Shown piece after piece: positions 8,126 to 16,914 of a stretch of 64,000 nucleotides of DNA. The translations under genes and the position numbers were made by a program. The DNA is from Pseudomonas botevensis (GTDB taxonomy: Bacteria > Pseudomonadota > Gammaproteobacteria > Pseudomonadales > Pseudomonadaceae): positions 124,001-188,000 of the forward strand of contig NZ_JAHTKI010000016.1 of assembly GCF_019145475.1 (NCBI RefSeq), given 5' to 3'. Each line of letters begins with the position of its first letter. Positions within the stretch are counted from its first letter, which is position 1. Below the pieces are notes generated by a model. It was not told the DNA's origin, searched no databases, and saw only the letters and a list, made by a program, of their open reading frames with translations.

Positions 8126-9475
8126 TCAAAACCACCGCGCCCGATGCGCCCCCAACTCCGTAGCCGGTAAAGCCCATTGCAATGGCGTTCCCTCTATCCG
8201 CAGCGGCACCTGCAACCGATGTGCCGGCCCCCACGGTGTCTGCTCCACCCGCAAGTCCTGATCCTGTTGATCCTCGGCACGCAACACCTCATTCGTCCCC
8301 GGCCCATGCTCGATCAGCAGCTTCGCCGTGCGCGCCAGTGACAACCGTGCCGAACTGCCCCGTCCACTGTGCAAGCGCTCGCTCAGCAACCGGATCGCAC
8401 TCGCTGCCATCAAATACCCGGTGGCGTGATCCAGTGCCTGTACCGGCAGTGGCGTGGGCTTGTCGGCATGTTTCCAGCGCTGTCCGGCCTCGGCGATGCC
8501 GCTGCTCATCTGCACCAGACTGTCGAAGCCCCGGCGGTTCTGCCACGGGCCGCTCCAGCCGTAGGCATTCAGGCAGACGTCGATCAACCCCGGCGCCAGT
8601 TGTCGGCGGCGTTCGGCACCGAAGCCAAGGTGTTCCAGCGCATCGGCGCGATAGCCGTGGAGCAGGATGTCGGCGTCTTGCAGCAGCCCCTCGAACACCG
8701 CGCGATCCGCCGGATCCTGCAGATTGAGGCGGGCACAACGCTTGCCGAGGGTCATTTCCGACACCACGCCGGGTTCGTTCCAGGTCGGTGGATCGATGCG
8801 CAACACATGGGCGCCGAGGCCGGCGAGAAAGCGGCTGGCGGTGGGGCCGGCGAGGACACGGGTCAGGTCGAGTACCTTGAGGCCGGCCAGCGGTTGCGCC
8901 ATCGAGCCTTGCCACGCCTGGCGGTTTTCCTCCGGGTGATCGAGGAACTGAGCCAGCGGCTCGGCATTCACCGCCAGTCCTTGCGGATGTTGCTGCCATT
9001 GCGCCCAGCTGCGCATTTCAGCGGCGCAGCCGTTGGCGTCGACCACCGCTTGTTCCAGATCGGCGCTGGACCATCGCGCGACTTTCGCTGCCATCGCCGC
9101 ACGGTCGGCACAGGCACCCAGCACGCTTTCAGCGGCGGCGCGATGGTGCGGGGCGTTGGTGTGCAGACGAATCCAGCCGTCCTTCGTCGGATAGTCACCG
9201 GCGACCGGATCCCACAGCGGCGGCACTTCCCAGCCGATCGGTCGCAGTGAGGCGGCAAACCAGAATGACGCGAGGCGGCGGTCAACTTCTACGCTGGGCA
9301 AGTCGCCGGTTTGCTGCTGGAGGAGTTCGGCGACGGCTTGCCCGGCAGCGGCAATGCTCGCACAGGCAAGGTCGGTGACGGCAAACACCGAGGGCACAGC
9401 GCCTTCGCCGGTCAACGGAATCGGTGTGTGGGACAAGCCGAGTGCGGCTTGAACGGACGTGAGCAGATCAGTCAT
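8126..9475 (-). CDS. CaiB/BaiF family CoA-transferase
   Basis: Soluble family III CoA-transferase, 449 residues. The family core KVLDLTRVLAGPTASRFLAGLGAHVLRID (quoted in parts: DLTRVLAGP, LGAHVLRID) lies near residue 195, with KRCARLNLQDP and LLHGYRADALEHLG further on. Members move CoA between carboxylic acids (carnitine, formate/oxalate, bile acids, alpha-methylacyl racemisation), but the substrate cannot be read here. The ATG at 9475 is chosen for the GGAGGG site 6 bases before it. That site sits inside the stem of a hairpin (9479-9499). No pathway partner is adjacent. Confidence 0.85.
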   Translation of the reverse strand: MTDLLTSVQAALGLSHTPIPLTGEGAVPSVFAVTDLACASIAAAGQAVAELLQQQTGDLPSVEVDRRLASFWFAASLRPIGWEVPPLWDPVAGDYPTKDGWIRLHTNAPHHRAAAESVLGACADRAAMAAKVARWSSADLEQAVVDANGCAAEMRSWAQWQQHPQGLAVNAEPLAQFLDHPEENRQAWQGSMAQPLAGLKVLDLTRVLAGPTASRFLAGLGAHVLRIDPPTWNEPGVVSEMTLGKRCARLNLQDPADRAVFEGLLQDADILLHGYRADALEHLGFGAERRRQLAPGLIDVCLNAYGWSGPWQNRRGFDSLVQMSSGIAEAGQRWKHADKPTPLPVQALDHATGYLMAASAIRLLSERLHSGRGSSARLSLARTAKLLIEHGPGTNEVLRAEDQQDQDLRVEQTPWGPAHRLQVPLRIEGTPLQWALPATELGAHRARWF

Positions 9476-9478
9476 CGC

Positions 9479-9499
9479 AGGCCCTCCGGAAGAGGGCCT
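9479..9499 (-). promoter_or_regulatory. Hairpin covering the CoA-transferase ribosome site
   Basis: AGGCCCTC and GAGGGCCT, 8 bp each, flank a 5-base loop between the chemoreceptor stop and the CoA-transferase start. The right arm on the minus strand contains the GGAGGG ribosome site. It may weaken translation of the downstream gene or terminate the upstream message. Confidence 0.5.
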
Positions 9500-9513
9500 G
9501 ATCATAAATCAAA

Positions 9514-11652
9514 TCAGACGCGGAACTGATCCATCAACTTCATCTGCTGGCTCGCCAGGGCATTGAGCTGGCTGCTGATCGCCGCCGATTCGGTGGCCTG
9601 TTCGGTCAGGGTTTCGGTCACGGTGCGGATCGCCGAGACGTTGCGGTTGACCTCTTCGGCCACCGCGCTCTGCTGTTCGGCGGCGCTGGCGATTTGCAGG
9701 TTCATGTCGCTGATGACCGTCACCGCGTCGCTGATCTTGCCCAGGGCGTCCACGGCCTGGCGGATCTGCCCGGCATTGTTGTGGGCCTGGGTCTGGCTCG
9801 AGTGCATGGTCGCGACCACGCCACGGGTGCCGGTCTGGATGCGCTCGATCACCAGGCGGATTTCCTCCACCGAATCCTGGGTGCGCTTGGCCAGGTTGCG
9901 TACTTCGTCGGCGACCACCGCAAAACCGCGTCCGCTCTCGCCGGCGCGGGCCGCTTCGATCGCCGCGTTGAGGGCCAGCAGGTTGGTCTGCTCGGCGATG
10001 CTGCGGATCACCTCCAGCACCGAACCGATCTGCTCGCTGTTGACCGCCAGCGCTTCGACTTCGGCCACCGCTTTGCTGACCTCGTCGGCCAGTTGATTGA
10101 TGTCGCGGGTGCTGCGCTCGATGATCGACATGCCGTCCTTCGCCGATTGGTCGGCGCCTTTTGCCGCGTTGGCAGCGTTCGAGGCGCTGTTGGCGACGTC
10201 GTGGGCGGTGGCGCTCATTTCGTTGGACGCGGTGGCGACCTGATCGATTTCGCGGAACTGCACCTGCATGCCTTCACTGGTCTGGCGGGCGATTTCCGAA
10301 GACTGGTCGGCGGTGCCTCGGGCTTCGGTGATGCTCTGCTTGATCTGCGCGATGGTCGGTTGCAGCTTGTCGAGGAAGCGGTTGAACCAGTTCACCAGCT
10401 CGCCCAGCTCATCCTTCTTGCTGTAGTGCAGACGCTGGGTCAGGTCGCCTTCACCGCTGGCGATGTTTTTCAGCATCTCGGCGACGCTGTTGATCGGCCG
10501 GGTGACGCCCGATGCGGTCAGCCAGATCAGCAGCAGCCCCACCAGGCCCGCGACTACCGCCACCAGCAATGCGGTGAGCGTGCCGGTTCGCTGGGCGTCG
10601 TCGAGCACGGCTTGCAGCTTGACCGAATCGGCCAGCAGCACTTGCTTGGGCAGGTCGATGACCACCGCCCAGGCCTTGGAATCGGCAATCGGATTGACCG
10701 GGTACACCGCGCGGATCAAATCGCCCTGTTCGAGGATCTTCGGTGCGCCGGCACCGAGCAGTTGCAGGATGTCCTTGCCTTCGGCGCCGAGGGTTTCGCC
10801 GATGCTTTTGCCGACCTTGCTCGCGTCGTTGCTGTAAGCGCCCAGCACGCCGCTGCCGGAGACGATCAGCATGTGCCCGGCGCTGTTGAACAGCTCACGC
10901 TGGGAGTCCACCGCCGCCGCTTGCAGGGCGTCGAGGGCGATGTCGATACCGACCACGCCGATCGCCTTGCCGTCCACCAGCAGCGGTACGGAAATGGTGG
11001 TCATGAGCATTTCCTTGCCGCCGACGGTATCGGCATAGGGGTCGAGCAGGCAGGTGCGCTTGTTGTCGCGCGGGCAGGTGTACCAGCTGTTGTAGGGCGT
11101 GCCGCTGAGGCTCAGGGTGGTCTTGGTCATGTCGTCTTCGACCATGATCGTGTTCAGCGCGGCCCCGGCGGCACGGCTCCAGTACGTCGCGAAGCGCCCG
11201 GCTTCGTTGGACTGGCGGGCGGCATCGTTGACGAATTCGCTGTCCTTGCCATCGAGGCCATTGGGTTCGAACGCCAGCCACACGCCGAGCACTTTGCCGT
11301 TGCGCTCGAACGCGGTTTTCACGCTCTGGTTCAGCTCCTCGCGCAGGGCTCCGGCGTCCAGCGAACGCTTGGCGGCCATCACCCGCATGTCCTTGATCTG
11401 ATCGGCCAGGGCGGTGATCACCGTCAGGCTTTCGCCAAAGGTTTTCTGCACCCGCACGGCCTGCTCGCCAGCCTTGGCCTGCAACAGATTCTGCACACTG
11501 GCGGTGAGCATCTTGCTGCTGGAGTCGTTGACCAGTTCGTCGTTCTGGTTGGTCTGGTAGATGTTGATGCCGACGATCAGCGCAACCACGCCGAGCAGAC
11601 ACAGGCCGGACAGCAGGACGATTTTCAGGCGAATGGAAAGAGAGTCGAACAT
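9514..11652 (-). CDS. Methyl-accepting chemotaxis protein with dCache sensor
   Basis: Inner-membrane chemoreceptor, 712 residues. Order: short N-terminus, TM1 (about 11-30), a roughly 330-residue periplasmic double-Cache region (WYTCPRDNK and DPYADTVGGKEM near 200-220, then GVVGIDIAL), TM2 (LVAVVAGLVGLLLIWL, about 365), HAMP, and an MCP signalling domain with the hairpin tip (QTNLLALNAAIEAARAGE). It passes ligand occupancy to CheA/CheW. The ligand is unknown; the amino-acid-type Cache motif is not clearly complete. The ATG at 11652 is preferred to the GTG at 11688, since MFDSLSIRLK begins the usual N-terminus. Confidence 0.93.
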   Translation of the reverse strand: MFDSLSIRLKIVLLSGLCLLGVVALIVGINIYQTNQNDELVNDSSSKMLTASVQNLLQAKAGEQAVRVQKTFGESLTVITALADQIKDMRVMAAKRSLDAGALREELNQSVKTAFERNGKVLGVWLAFEPNGLDGKDSEFVNDAARQSNEAGRFATYWSRAAGAALNTIMVEDDMTKTTLSLSGTPYNSWYTCPRDNKRTCLLDPYADTVGGKEMLMTTISVPLLVDGKAIGVVGIDIALDALQAAAVDSQRELFNSAGHMLIVSGSGVLGAYSNDASKVGKSIGETLGAEGKDILQLLGAGAPKILEQGDLIRAVYPVNPIADSKAWAVVIDLPKQVLLADSVKLQAVLDDAQRTGTLTALLVAVVAGLVGLLLIWLTASGVTRPINSVAEMLKNIASGEGDLTQRLHYSKKDELGELVNWFNRFLDKLQPTIAQIKQSITEARGTADQSSEIARQTSEGMQVQFREIDQVATASNEMSATAHDVANSASNAANAAKGADQSAKDGMSIIERSTRDINQLADEVSKAVAEVEALAVNSEQIGSVLEVIRSIAEQTNLLALNAAIEAARAGESGRGFAVVADEVRNLAKRTQDSVEEIRLVIERIQTGTRGVVATMHSSQTQAHNNAGQIRQAVDALGKISDAVTVISDMNLQIASAAEQQSAVAEEVNRNVSAIRTVTETLTEQATESAAISSQLNALASQQMKLMDQFRV

Positions 11653-11865
11653 GGGGCGATCTCGCGAATGGAATGTACGGTTGGCCACGGGGCGGACTCA
11701 CCCGGTTCGCCAAATCCATTCAGCGCCATGTTTTGCTCATCGGCGCATAACGAGGGCGCATGAATGGCCTGCCGACGAACGGTCATGGCTAAACGTTTGC
11801 GCAGGAAAATGTGCTGAAAAGGCACTTAATTACAGTGAAGTTTCACGGCTGTTGCAGGGGTGTGA

Positions 11866-12261
11866 TCAGACAGGATCAGGCAGGGATTCGGGGCGCGACC
11901 AGATCCACAGGTTGCCCAGGCTCATGCCGGCGATTGCCAGGTAGATTGGCCAGCCGTGATCGAGCATTACCAGCATCAGGGTGGCGCACAGCAACATGCT
12001 GACTGTGGCGCTGACCTTGGCCTTGCGGGCGATGATCTTGCCGTTGCGCCAATTGCTCAGGATCGGCCCGAACAACCGATGGTTTTCCAGCCAGGCACTC
12101 AGGCGCGGCGAGCTGCGCGTCGCGGCCCAGGCAGCGAGCAGAATGAACTCGGTGGTCGGCAGGCCGGGCACGACAATGGCGATCAGGCCGATGCCGAGGC
12201 TGACGTAGGCCAGCAGGCCGAACAGCACACGGGCTAGTTTTGAGGAGGCGGGTTGCGGCAT
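11866..12261 (-). CDS. YbaN/DUF454 inner-membrane protein
   Basis: Small membrane protein of 131 residues with about three to four hydrophobic segments. The family signature GLLAYVSLGIGLIAIVVPGLPTTEF occupies roughly residues 15-40 (core IVVPGLPTTEF), followed by WLENHRLFGPILSNWRNGK, typical of DUF454. Its function is not known; E. coli YbaN lies near priC/apt. No strong ribosome site is seen before the ATG. It is a stand-alone gene between the chemoreceptor and a REP element. Confidence 0.85.
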   Translation of the reverse strand: MPQPASSKLARVLFGLLAYVSLGIGLIAIVVPGLPTTEFILLAAWAATRSSPRLSAWLENHRLFGPILSNWRNGKIIARKAKVSATVSMLLCATLMLVMLDHGWPIYLAIAGMSLGNLWIWSRPESLPDPV

Positions 12262-12319
12262 GGGCTCGGAACAAGACTTCTGAAGCGGGAGCGGGATCTT
12301 ACAGGCTTACGCAATTCCC

Positions 12320-12411
12320 TGTGGGAGCGGGCTTGCTCGCGAAGAGGCCGTGTCAGCCGCCGACTGTGTTGACTGACACAGCGCATTCGCGGGCAAGCCC
12401 GTTCCCGCAAG
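12320..12411. repeat. REP-like inverted repeat pair
   Basis: Two facing REP arms, GTGGGAGCGGGCTTGCTCGC and its near complement GCGGGCAAGCCCGTTCCCGC, with GTGTCAGCC/GACTGACAC in the centre. It lies after the haem oxygenase stop and could act as a 3' stem for that transcript. Confidence 0.9.
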
Positions 12412-12422
12412 GGGAGAGCGGG

Positions 12423-13019
12423 TCAGGCCGGTTCGGCTTCCGCCGCGTAAGCCTGCTCCAGCAGCACGGTGAAGCGGTTGAAGGCATCGAGGGCGCCTTG
12501 CTCGGCTTCGGCTTCTTCCTCGGCCGTGAACTGCAGCGAGTCCAGGGTTTTGACGAAGCGCTTCCAGCCTTCGGCGCGACCACCTTCCGGCTCGCCGAGG
12601 TGACGGGCGCCGAAGGTTTCGCTCAGTTCCAGCGCCACCGCGCGTTTGATCAGGAACGCGGCGCCGAGTTTCGAGCCTTCGGAGACGAAGATCCAGCCCA
12701 GGGCGCGGGCCTTGCTCGGGTTCTTCACCGCGCCGGCCACCGGGGCCGGGATTTCAGTATCCAGGTCCGCCAGGTCAGCCTTGGCCGCTTCGGCGCGGCA
12801 ACGGGCTGGCAGGTCAGGCACGATGGCGGTCAGTTCGGCATCGTTGTACAGGTCGACCAGCTCCGACTGGAACAGGTACTGCGCAACCACGAAACGGGCG
12901 AAACTGGCGCGGGTCTCGAACGGCGCATGGGCCTTGACCAGCGCATCGAGCTTGCTGTGCGGTTCGTGGGTGATCTGGTTCAGGCGTTGCGAACGCAGGG
13001 ATTTTTCCGGGGCAGTCAT
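12423..13019 (-). CDS. Biliverdin-producing haem oxygenase (PigA/HemO type)
   Basis: Cytoplasmic enzyme that opens haem to biliverdin, CO and iron, making haem usable as an iron source. 198 residues, the size of P. aeruginosa PigA. The proximal haem-ligand His lies in RLNQITHEPHSKLDALV (core QITHEPH, about residue 15-20), and the distal helix GWIFVSEGSKLGAAFL (about 115-130) carries the glycine-rich motif of the family. The ATG at 13019 follows AAGGACA. It is downstream of hxuIRA on the same strand, separated from hxuA by a terminator but preceded by its own copy of the hxuA promoter, so it looks co-regulated with the receptor. Confidence 0.92.
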   Translation of the reverse strand: MTAPEKSLRSQRLNQITHEPHSKLDALVKAHAPFETRASFARFVVAQYLFQSELVDLYNDAELTAIVPDLPARCRAEAAKADLADLDTEIPAPVAGAVKNPSKARALGWIFVSEGSKLGAAFLIKRAVALELSETFGARHLGEPEGGRAEGWKRFVKTLDSLQFTAEEEAEAEQGALDAFNRFTVLLEQAYAAEAEPA

Positions 13020-13048
13020 GAGATGTCCTTGAAAAGAATTGGCACTTG

Positions 13049-13085
13049 ATAACGAGACGAACGGGCCAGTGCCGGACAGTAAAAA
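13049..13085 (-). promoter_or_regulatory. Probable HxuI (ECF sigma) promoter of the haem oxygenase gene
   Basis: On the minus strand TTTTTACT-N14-CGTTCGTCTCGTTAT, identical in sequence and spacing to the element before hxuA (15792-15828). The upstream block overlaps the T tract of the hxuA terminator. Transcription would begin about 25 bases before the ATG at 13019. Assignment to HxuI is inferred from its occurrence at these two haem genes. Confidence 0.65.
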
Positions 13086-13121
13086 AACCTCACTGCGCGA
13101 CGATGAACGCACGCAGTGAGG
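13081..13121 (-). terminator. Terminator of hxuA
   Basis: Perfect 10-bp arms CCTCACTGCG/CGCAGTGAGG followed on the minus strand by seven T, 10 bases after the hxuA stop. Confidence 0.9.
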
Positions 13122-13130
13122 CGGGCAGTA

Positions 13131-15716
13131 TCAGATGTCCCAGATCAGGTTGACCGCAAAGTTGCGACCCGGTTGAGTCAGACGGTCGAGGTTGGCCGGG
13201 CTCAGTACCGCCGCTTCGCCGACGCTGTCGTAACCGCGCACGTCATCCCACAGCCAGTATTTTTTGTCGGTCAGGTTGTAGATACCGCCGCTGACGGTGA
13301 CGTCGTTGGTAACTTTGTAGAACCCGGTCAGGTCAAGAATGCCGAAGCCCGGCGACTTGAACTGGCTGCTGACACCGTCCGGCGACTTGAAGTTGCTGTC
13401 GTCGACGCGATCCTTCTTCTTCACTACGGTCCAGCTCAGCAGGCCGCCGTAGTTGTCCTGGTCGTAGCCGAGGCCGAACACGCCGGTCAGCGGGTTGACG
13501 CTGTTGAGCGGCTCGCCGCTGTCGTCGTTGCGACCGTAGGCGTAGGCAATCGAACCCTGGGTGTACAGGCCTTGCGGCGCTCCGAAGGTATCCAGGTTCA
13601 GGCGACCCTTGACCTCGGCACCCTTGATGGTGGCGTGCTTGATGTTGTTGGTCTGGAAGGTCAGCTCGCTGTAGCCGGGAGTGACGGCGTCTTCGTTGAT
13701 GAAGTCGCGGTACTTGTTATAGAACACCGCCACATCGAACGAGCCGGACTCGAAGTTGCCGCGCAGGCCGGTTTCATAGCTTTTGCTTTTTTCCGGTTCC
13801 AGATCCGGGTTCGGCGCCACGTTGTAGCCGGTGGTGCTGTTTTCGAAACGTCCGTACAACGCTTTCGCGGTCGGGGTGCGGAAGCCTTCGGCGTATTGAC
13901 CGTACCAGGTGTAGTTCTCGCTCAGGGCGTAGGTCAGGCCGAATTTCGGCGAGACTTTGTGCCAGGTCTTGTTCTCGTCGCTGACGGTGCCCAGGCCATC
14001 GGCGGCCACGGTGTTGAGGAATTCCTGGGTGATGTGCGGCTTGAGCTGGGTGTAGTCGTAGCGCAGGCCCGGCAGGAAGGTCCAGTTGTTCCAGCTGATC
14101 TGATCCTGGGCGAACAGGCTGTAGGTGTTGATGGTCGGGTCCGGGAAGTCGCTGGACTTCTTCAACACGTCGGCCGCACTGGTGGCGCCGATGGCGGTGC
14201 AGCCACGACCGACCGCCAGGCACTTGCCGTCGCCGCTGCGCGAACCGGTGACTTCCTGCTGCTTGAGGGTGGTGCCGTAGGTCAGGACGTGATCGGTGGC
14301 GCCGATGCTGAAAGCCTTGTCCGCCTGAGCGTCGAAGATCCACTGCTTCTCTTCGTAAATCGTGTCGCGGGTGCGCAGCACTTTACGGGTGATCGGGTAG
14401 TAGAACTCGTCGGTGCTCTGGTCGGTCTTGGCGGTCTGGTGGTTGAGGCTCCACTTCACGTTGTCTGCCAGCAGGCTGTTCAGCTCGAAGCTGTGTTCCA
14501 GACCGAAACGTTCGCGGGTGATGGTGTCGTTACCGGTGCGCCACTGGTACATGCCGCCGGGCAGCACGCTGTCCGGGATGGTCGGGGCGCCGTTGAAGTA
14601 CGGGCCGCCGTAGGCGCTTTTCTGATCGGTGTCGCGATCATCCTTGTACTTCTCGTAGGTCAGGCCCAGGCGCGAACCTTCGTTGTAGTTCCAGCCGATT
14701 TTTGCCAGTACGTTGGTCGCTTTCACGTCTTCCGGGTTGGCGGCGGTGCGCTCAAGGCCAGTGCCGTTGTTGCTGCCGTAAGAGTCGGTTTCATGGCCGT
14801 CGCGCTGGCTGTAGTGCAACAGACCGTCGAACTGGTCGGCGCGACCGGCGACGGTGGCGGACTTCAGCCAGCTCTCGTCGGCGGAGCTGTAGCCGGTTTT
14901 CAAACGGGCGCCGACGTCCTTGCCCGGTTTGATGATGTCATCCGGGTCGAGGGTGAAGTAGCTGACCGCGCCGCCGATGGCGTTGCTGCCGTACAGCACC
15001 GAGGCCGGGCCGCGAAGGATTTCCACACGCTTGATGATTTCCGGGTCGACGTAGTTGCGCTGGGTCTTGGCGTAGGGGCCGTTGAAGAAGCCGTCTGGCA
15101 CTTCGACGCCGTCGACCTGAGTCAGGATGCGGTCACCGTCGATGCCACGGATGTTGTAGCCGCTGATCCCGCCACGCTGACCGGCGCCGCCCACGGAGAC
15201 GCCCGGCTCGTAGCGCACCAGATCCTTGATGGTGTTGACGTTGTTGCGATCGAGCTCTTCGCGGGTGTGTACGGTGACGGTGCTTGGCACGCTGTTCACC
15301 GACTGCTCCTGACGGGTGGCGCTGATGGTCACCTGATCGAGATTGAGCGCGCCGCTGGTGCTGCGTTTCTCCAGCACGACGTTGTTGTTGCCCAGTTTGC
15401 GGAAGCTCAGGTTGGTCCCCACCAACAGGCGCTCCAGGGCTTTTTCCGGTGGCAGCGAACCGCGCACGCCCGGCGACGACACGCCTTCACCCAATTGCGC
15501 CGGCAAGCCGACCTGCCAGCCCGTGACGGCAGTGAAGGCATTGAGCGCCGACACCAGCGGCTGCTGACCGATGGCGAACGAGTAGTCGCCCATGTTGCGC
15601 GCCGGCTGTTCGTTGGCGGCCATCAGCGGCGCGGTGCCGGCCATCAGGATGGCGGCGGTCAGCAGCGACAGCACGCGGGAAGGGGAAGAGGTCTGGCGGG
15701 TAAGGCGTGAGGACAT
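13131..15716 (-). CDS. hxuA: TonB-dependent haem receptor with signalling domain (HxuA-like)
   Basis: Outer-membrane haem/haemoprotein receptor, 861 residues. Order: signal peptide ending near PLMAANEQP, STN signalling domain (about 45-105, FAIGQQPLVSALNAF), TonB-box region, plug with DRILTQVDGVEVPDGFF, then a 22-strand barrel. The haem-receptor FRAP/NPNL region is seen as EGFRTPTAKALYG and NPDLEPEKS (about 620-650), and the C-terminus ends in an aromatic-type NLIWDI. The STN domain should contact the anti-sigma HxuR encoded just upstream. Start ATG 15716 is supported by GGAG 8 bases before it. By context it matches P. aeruginosa HxuA (PA1302 type) rather than HasR, since no hasA is adjacent. 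Confidence 0.92.
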   Translation of the reverse strand: MSSRLTRQTSSPSRVLSLLTAAILMAGTAPLMAANEQPARNMGDYSFAIGQQPLVSALNAFTAVTGWQVGLPAQLGEGVSSPGVRGSLPPEKALERLLVGTNLSFRKLGNNNVVLEKRSTSGALNLDQVTISATRQEQSVNSVPSTVTVHTREELDRNNVNTIKDLVRYEPGVSVGGAGQRGGISGYNIRGIDGDRILTQVDGVEVPDGFFNGPYAKTQRNYVDPEIIKRVEILRGPASVLYGSNAIGGAVSYFTLDPDDIIKPGKDVGARLKTGYSSADESWLKSATVAGRADQFDGLLHYSQRDGHETDSYGSNNGTGLERTAANPEDVKATNVLAKIGWNYNEGSRLGLTYEKYKDDRDTDQKSAYGGPYFNGAPTIPDSVLPGGMYQWRTGNDTITRERFGLEHSFELNSLLADNVKWSLNHQTAKTDQSTDEFYYPITRKVLRTRDTIYEEKQWIFDAQADKAFSIGATDHVLTYGTTLKQQEVTGSRSGDGKCLAVGRGCTAIGATSAADVLKKSSDFPDPTINTYSLFAQDQISWNNWTFLPGLRYDYTQLKPHITQEFLNTVAADGLGTVSDENKTWHKVSPKFGLTYALSENYTWYGQYAEGFRTPTAKALYGRFENSTTGYNVAPNPDLEPEKSKSYETGLRGNFESGSFDVAVFYNKYRDFINEDAVTPGYSELTFQTNNIKHATIKGAEVKGRLNLDTFGAPQGLYTQGSIAYAYGRNDDSGEPLNSVNPLTGVFGLGYDQDNYGGLLSWTVVKKKDRVDDSNFKSPDGVSSQFKSPGFGILDLTGFYKVTNDVTVSGGIYNLTDKKYWLWDDVRGYDSVGEAAVLSPANLDRLTQPGRNFAVNLIWDI

Positions 15717-15791
15717 CGATAGCGCTCCGTGTCGCACGAATCTTTATAGGTGCTGATTGAGTTCGCGAGATGCGAATCAATTGCATTGGCT

Positions 15792-15828
15792 ATAACGAGA
15801 CGAACGAGCTTTCGCTATCGAGTAAAAA
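15792..15828 (-). promoter_or_regulatory. Probable HxuI (ECF sigma) promoter of hxuA
   Basis: TTTTTACT-N14-CGTTCGTCTCGTTAT on the minus strand, 76 bases before the hxuA start, shared exactly with the haem oxygenase gene. The upstream block is overlapped by a Fur-box-like sequence (15823-15841). Confidence 0.65.
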
Positions 15829-15841
15829 TAATTCTCATTTA
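15823..15841 (-). promoter_or_regulatory. Fur-box-like site at hxuA
   Basis: The minus strand reads TAAATGAGAATTATTTTTA, containing the common Fur-site core TGAGAATTATTTT. It overlaps the end of hxuR and the -35 block of the hxuA promoter, so iron-loaded Fur could block the receptor directly as well as through hxuI. Confidence 0.6.
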
Positions 15842-16804
15842 GTTCAAAATCACCAGCGCCGGGAATTCCTGGAGCTTGGCCGAGGTGATGTGGGCCAGCG
15901 AACGCACCACGTCCAGCGGCTGGTCGAGACGGTAATTGCCGGTGACGGCGACGTCGGCCAACTGCTCGTTGGTGTTGATGATCCAGCCCGGATAGTAGCG
16001 ACGCAGCTCCGCCAGCACCTGGCTCAGCGGGCAGTTTTCGAACACCAGCCGACCCTGCACCCAGGCCAGATCGGTGGCGGCGTCGACTTTCGCCGGACGG
16101 TCGAAACCGTTGGGGCCGATGCGGATGCTTTCCCCGGCGGACAGACGCACCCGGGCGTCATCACGGGTGGCTTGCAGATCGACGTCGCCACGCTGCACGC
16201 GGACCTGCGCCACGCCGTCGAGGTAGCGCACGGCGAACGCGGTGTCGCGCACGCTGGCCTTGACCGGGCCGGCATCGATTTCCAGCGGCTGGCCGCGATT
16301 GGCCGCGACCTCGAAAAACGCCTCGCCCTGATACAGTCGAGCCACGCGTTTCTGCTCGTTGATCGTGCTGGAGAACGCCGAATTGGTGTTGAGCAGAACC
16401 TTCGAGCCGTCCTCCAGTTGCAGGCGCTGGCGTTCGCCGACGACCGTCAGGTGATCGGCCTGCAAACGCATCGGCAGATTGCTGAAACTGAACAGACCGA
16501 GCACAAGAACGGCGGCGGTAGCCAGCGGTTTCCAGTGCGGACGCAGCCGGGTGAGGACGGTGACTTTTGCCGGTTTTGCCGCCAGGTGTTGCGCACATTC
16601 GGCGACTTGCGGGCCATCCCAGATCGCCTGGGCCTTGGCGAACGCCGCCGCATTCAACGGGTCCGCCGCCAGCCAGGCATGAAATTGCCGGGTCTGCTCT
16701 TCATCCGGACTGCCGAGCACGATGAGCCAGTCCAGGGCCTGGTCCATTGCGCTTGCGGCGTCCTGCGCCGATGAGGGCGAAGGCGAGCGGTGGGTGTCCG
16801 TCAC
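15839..16804 (-). CDS. hxuR: FecR-type anti-sigma factor (HxuR-like)
   Basis: Inner-membrane anti-sigma regulator, 321 residues. The cytoplasmic N-terminus holds the sigma-binding segment (DQALDWLIVLGSPDEEQTRQFHAWL, core FHAWLAADPLN), one membrane segment lies near residue 95 (LATAAVLVLGLFSF), and the periplasmic FecR domain follows (DGSKVLLNTNSAFS, LYQGEAFFEV). The C-terminal STN-like part (CPLSQVLAELRRYYPGW) should meet the HxuA signalling domain. The GTG at 16804 follows GAGGAAACACC and is preferred to the GTG 27 bases further upstream. It lies 110 bases after hxuI. Confidence 0.9.
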   Translation of the reverse strand: MTDTHRSPSPSSAQDAASAMDQALDWLIVLGSPDEEQTRQFHAWLAADPLNAAAFAKAQAIWDGPQVAECAQHLAAKPAKVTVLTRLRPHWKPLATAAVLVLGLFSFSNLPMRLQADHLTVVGERQRLQLEDGSKVLLNTNSAFSSTINEQKRVARLYQGEAFFEVAANRGQPLEIDAGPVKASVRDTAFAVRYLDGVAQVRVQRGDVDLQATRDDARVRLSAGESIRIGPNGFDRPAKVDAATDLAWVQGRLVFENCPLSQVLAELRRYYPGWIINTNEQLADVAVTGNYRLDQPLDVVRSLAHITSAKLQEFPALVILN

Positions 16805-16914
16805 GGTGTTTCCTCGGCAGTGTCTGTGCACGGCTGTTTTTTTAGTGAAGCGTAAAAGTCGGGCAAGGGTAACAAAGCCCGATGATCCGTGCAGTCGATC
16901 TGCAACCGGCCGGC

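Noticed and set aside
9694..11763. 689-codon plus-strand frame opposite the chemoreceptor
   Set aside because: Antisense shadow of the MCP with no recognisable domain.
13116..15710. Long open frame on the plus strand opposite hxuA (864 codons)
   Set aside because: It is antisense to a clear TonB receptor, has no family motifs or ribosome site, and its composition (Val/Ala/Gly/Arg/Asp-rich) is typical of the complement of a GC-rich gene.
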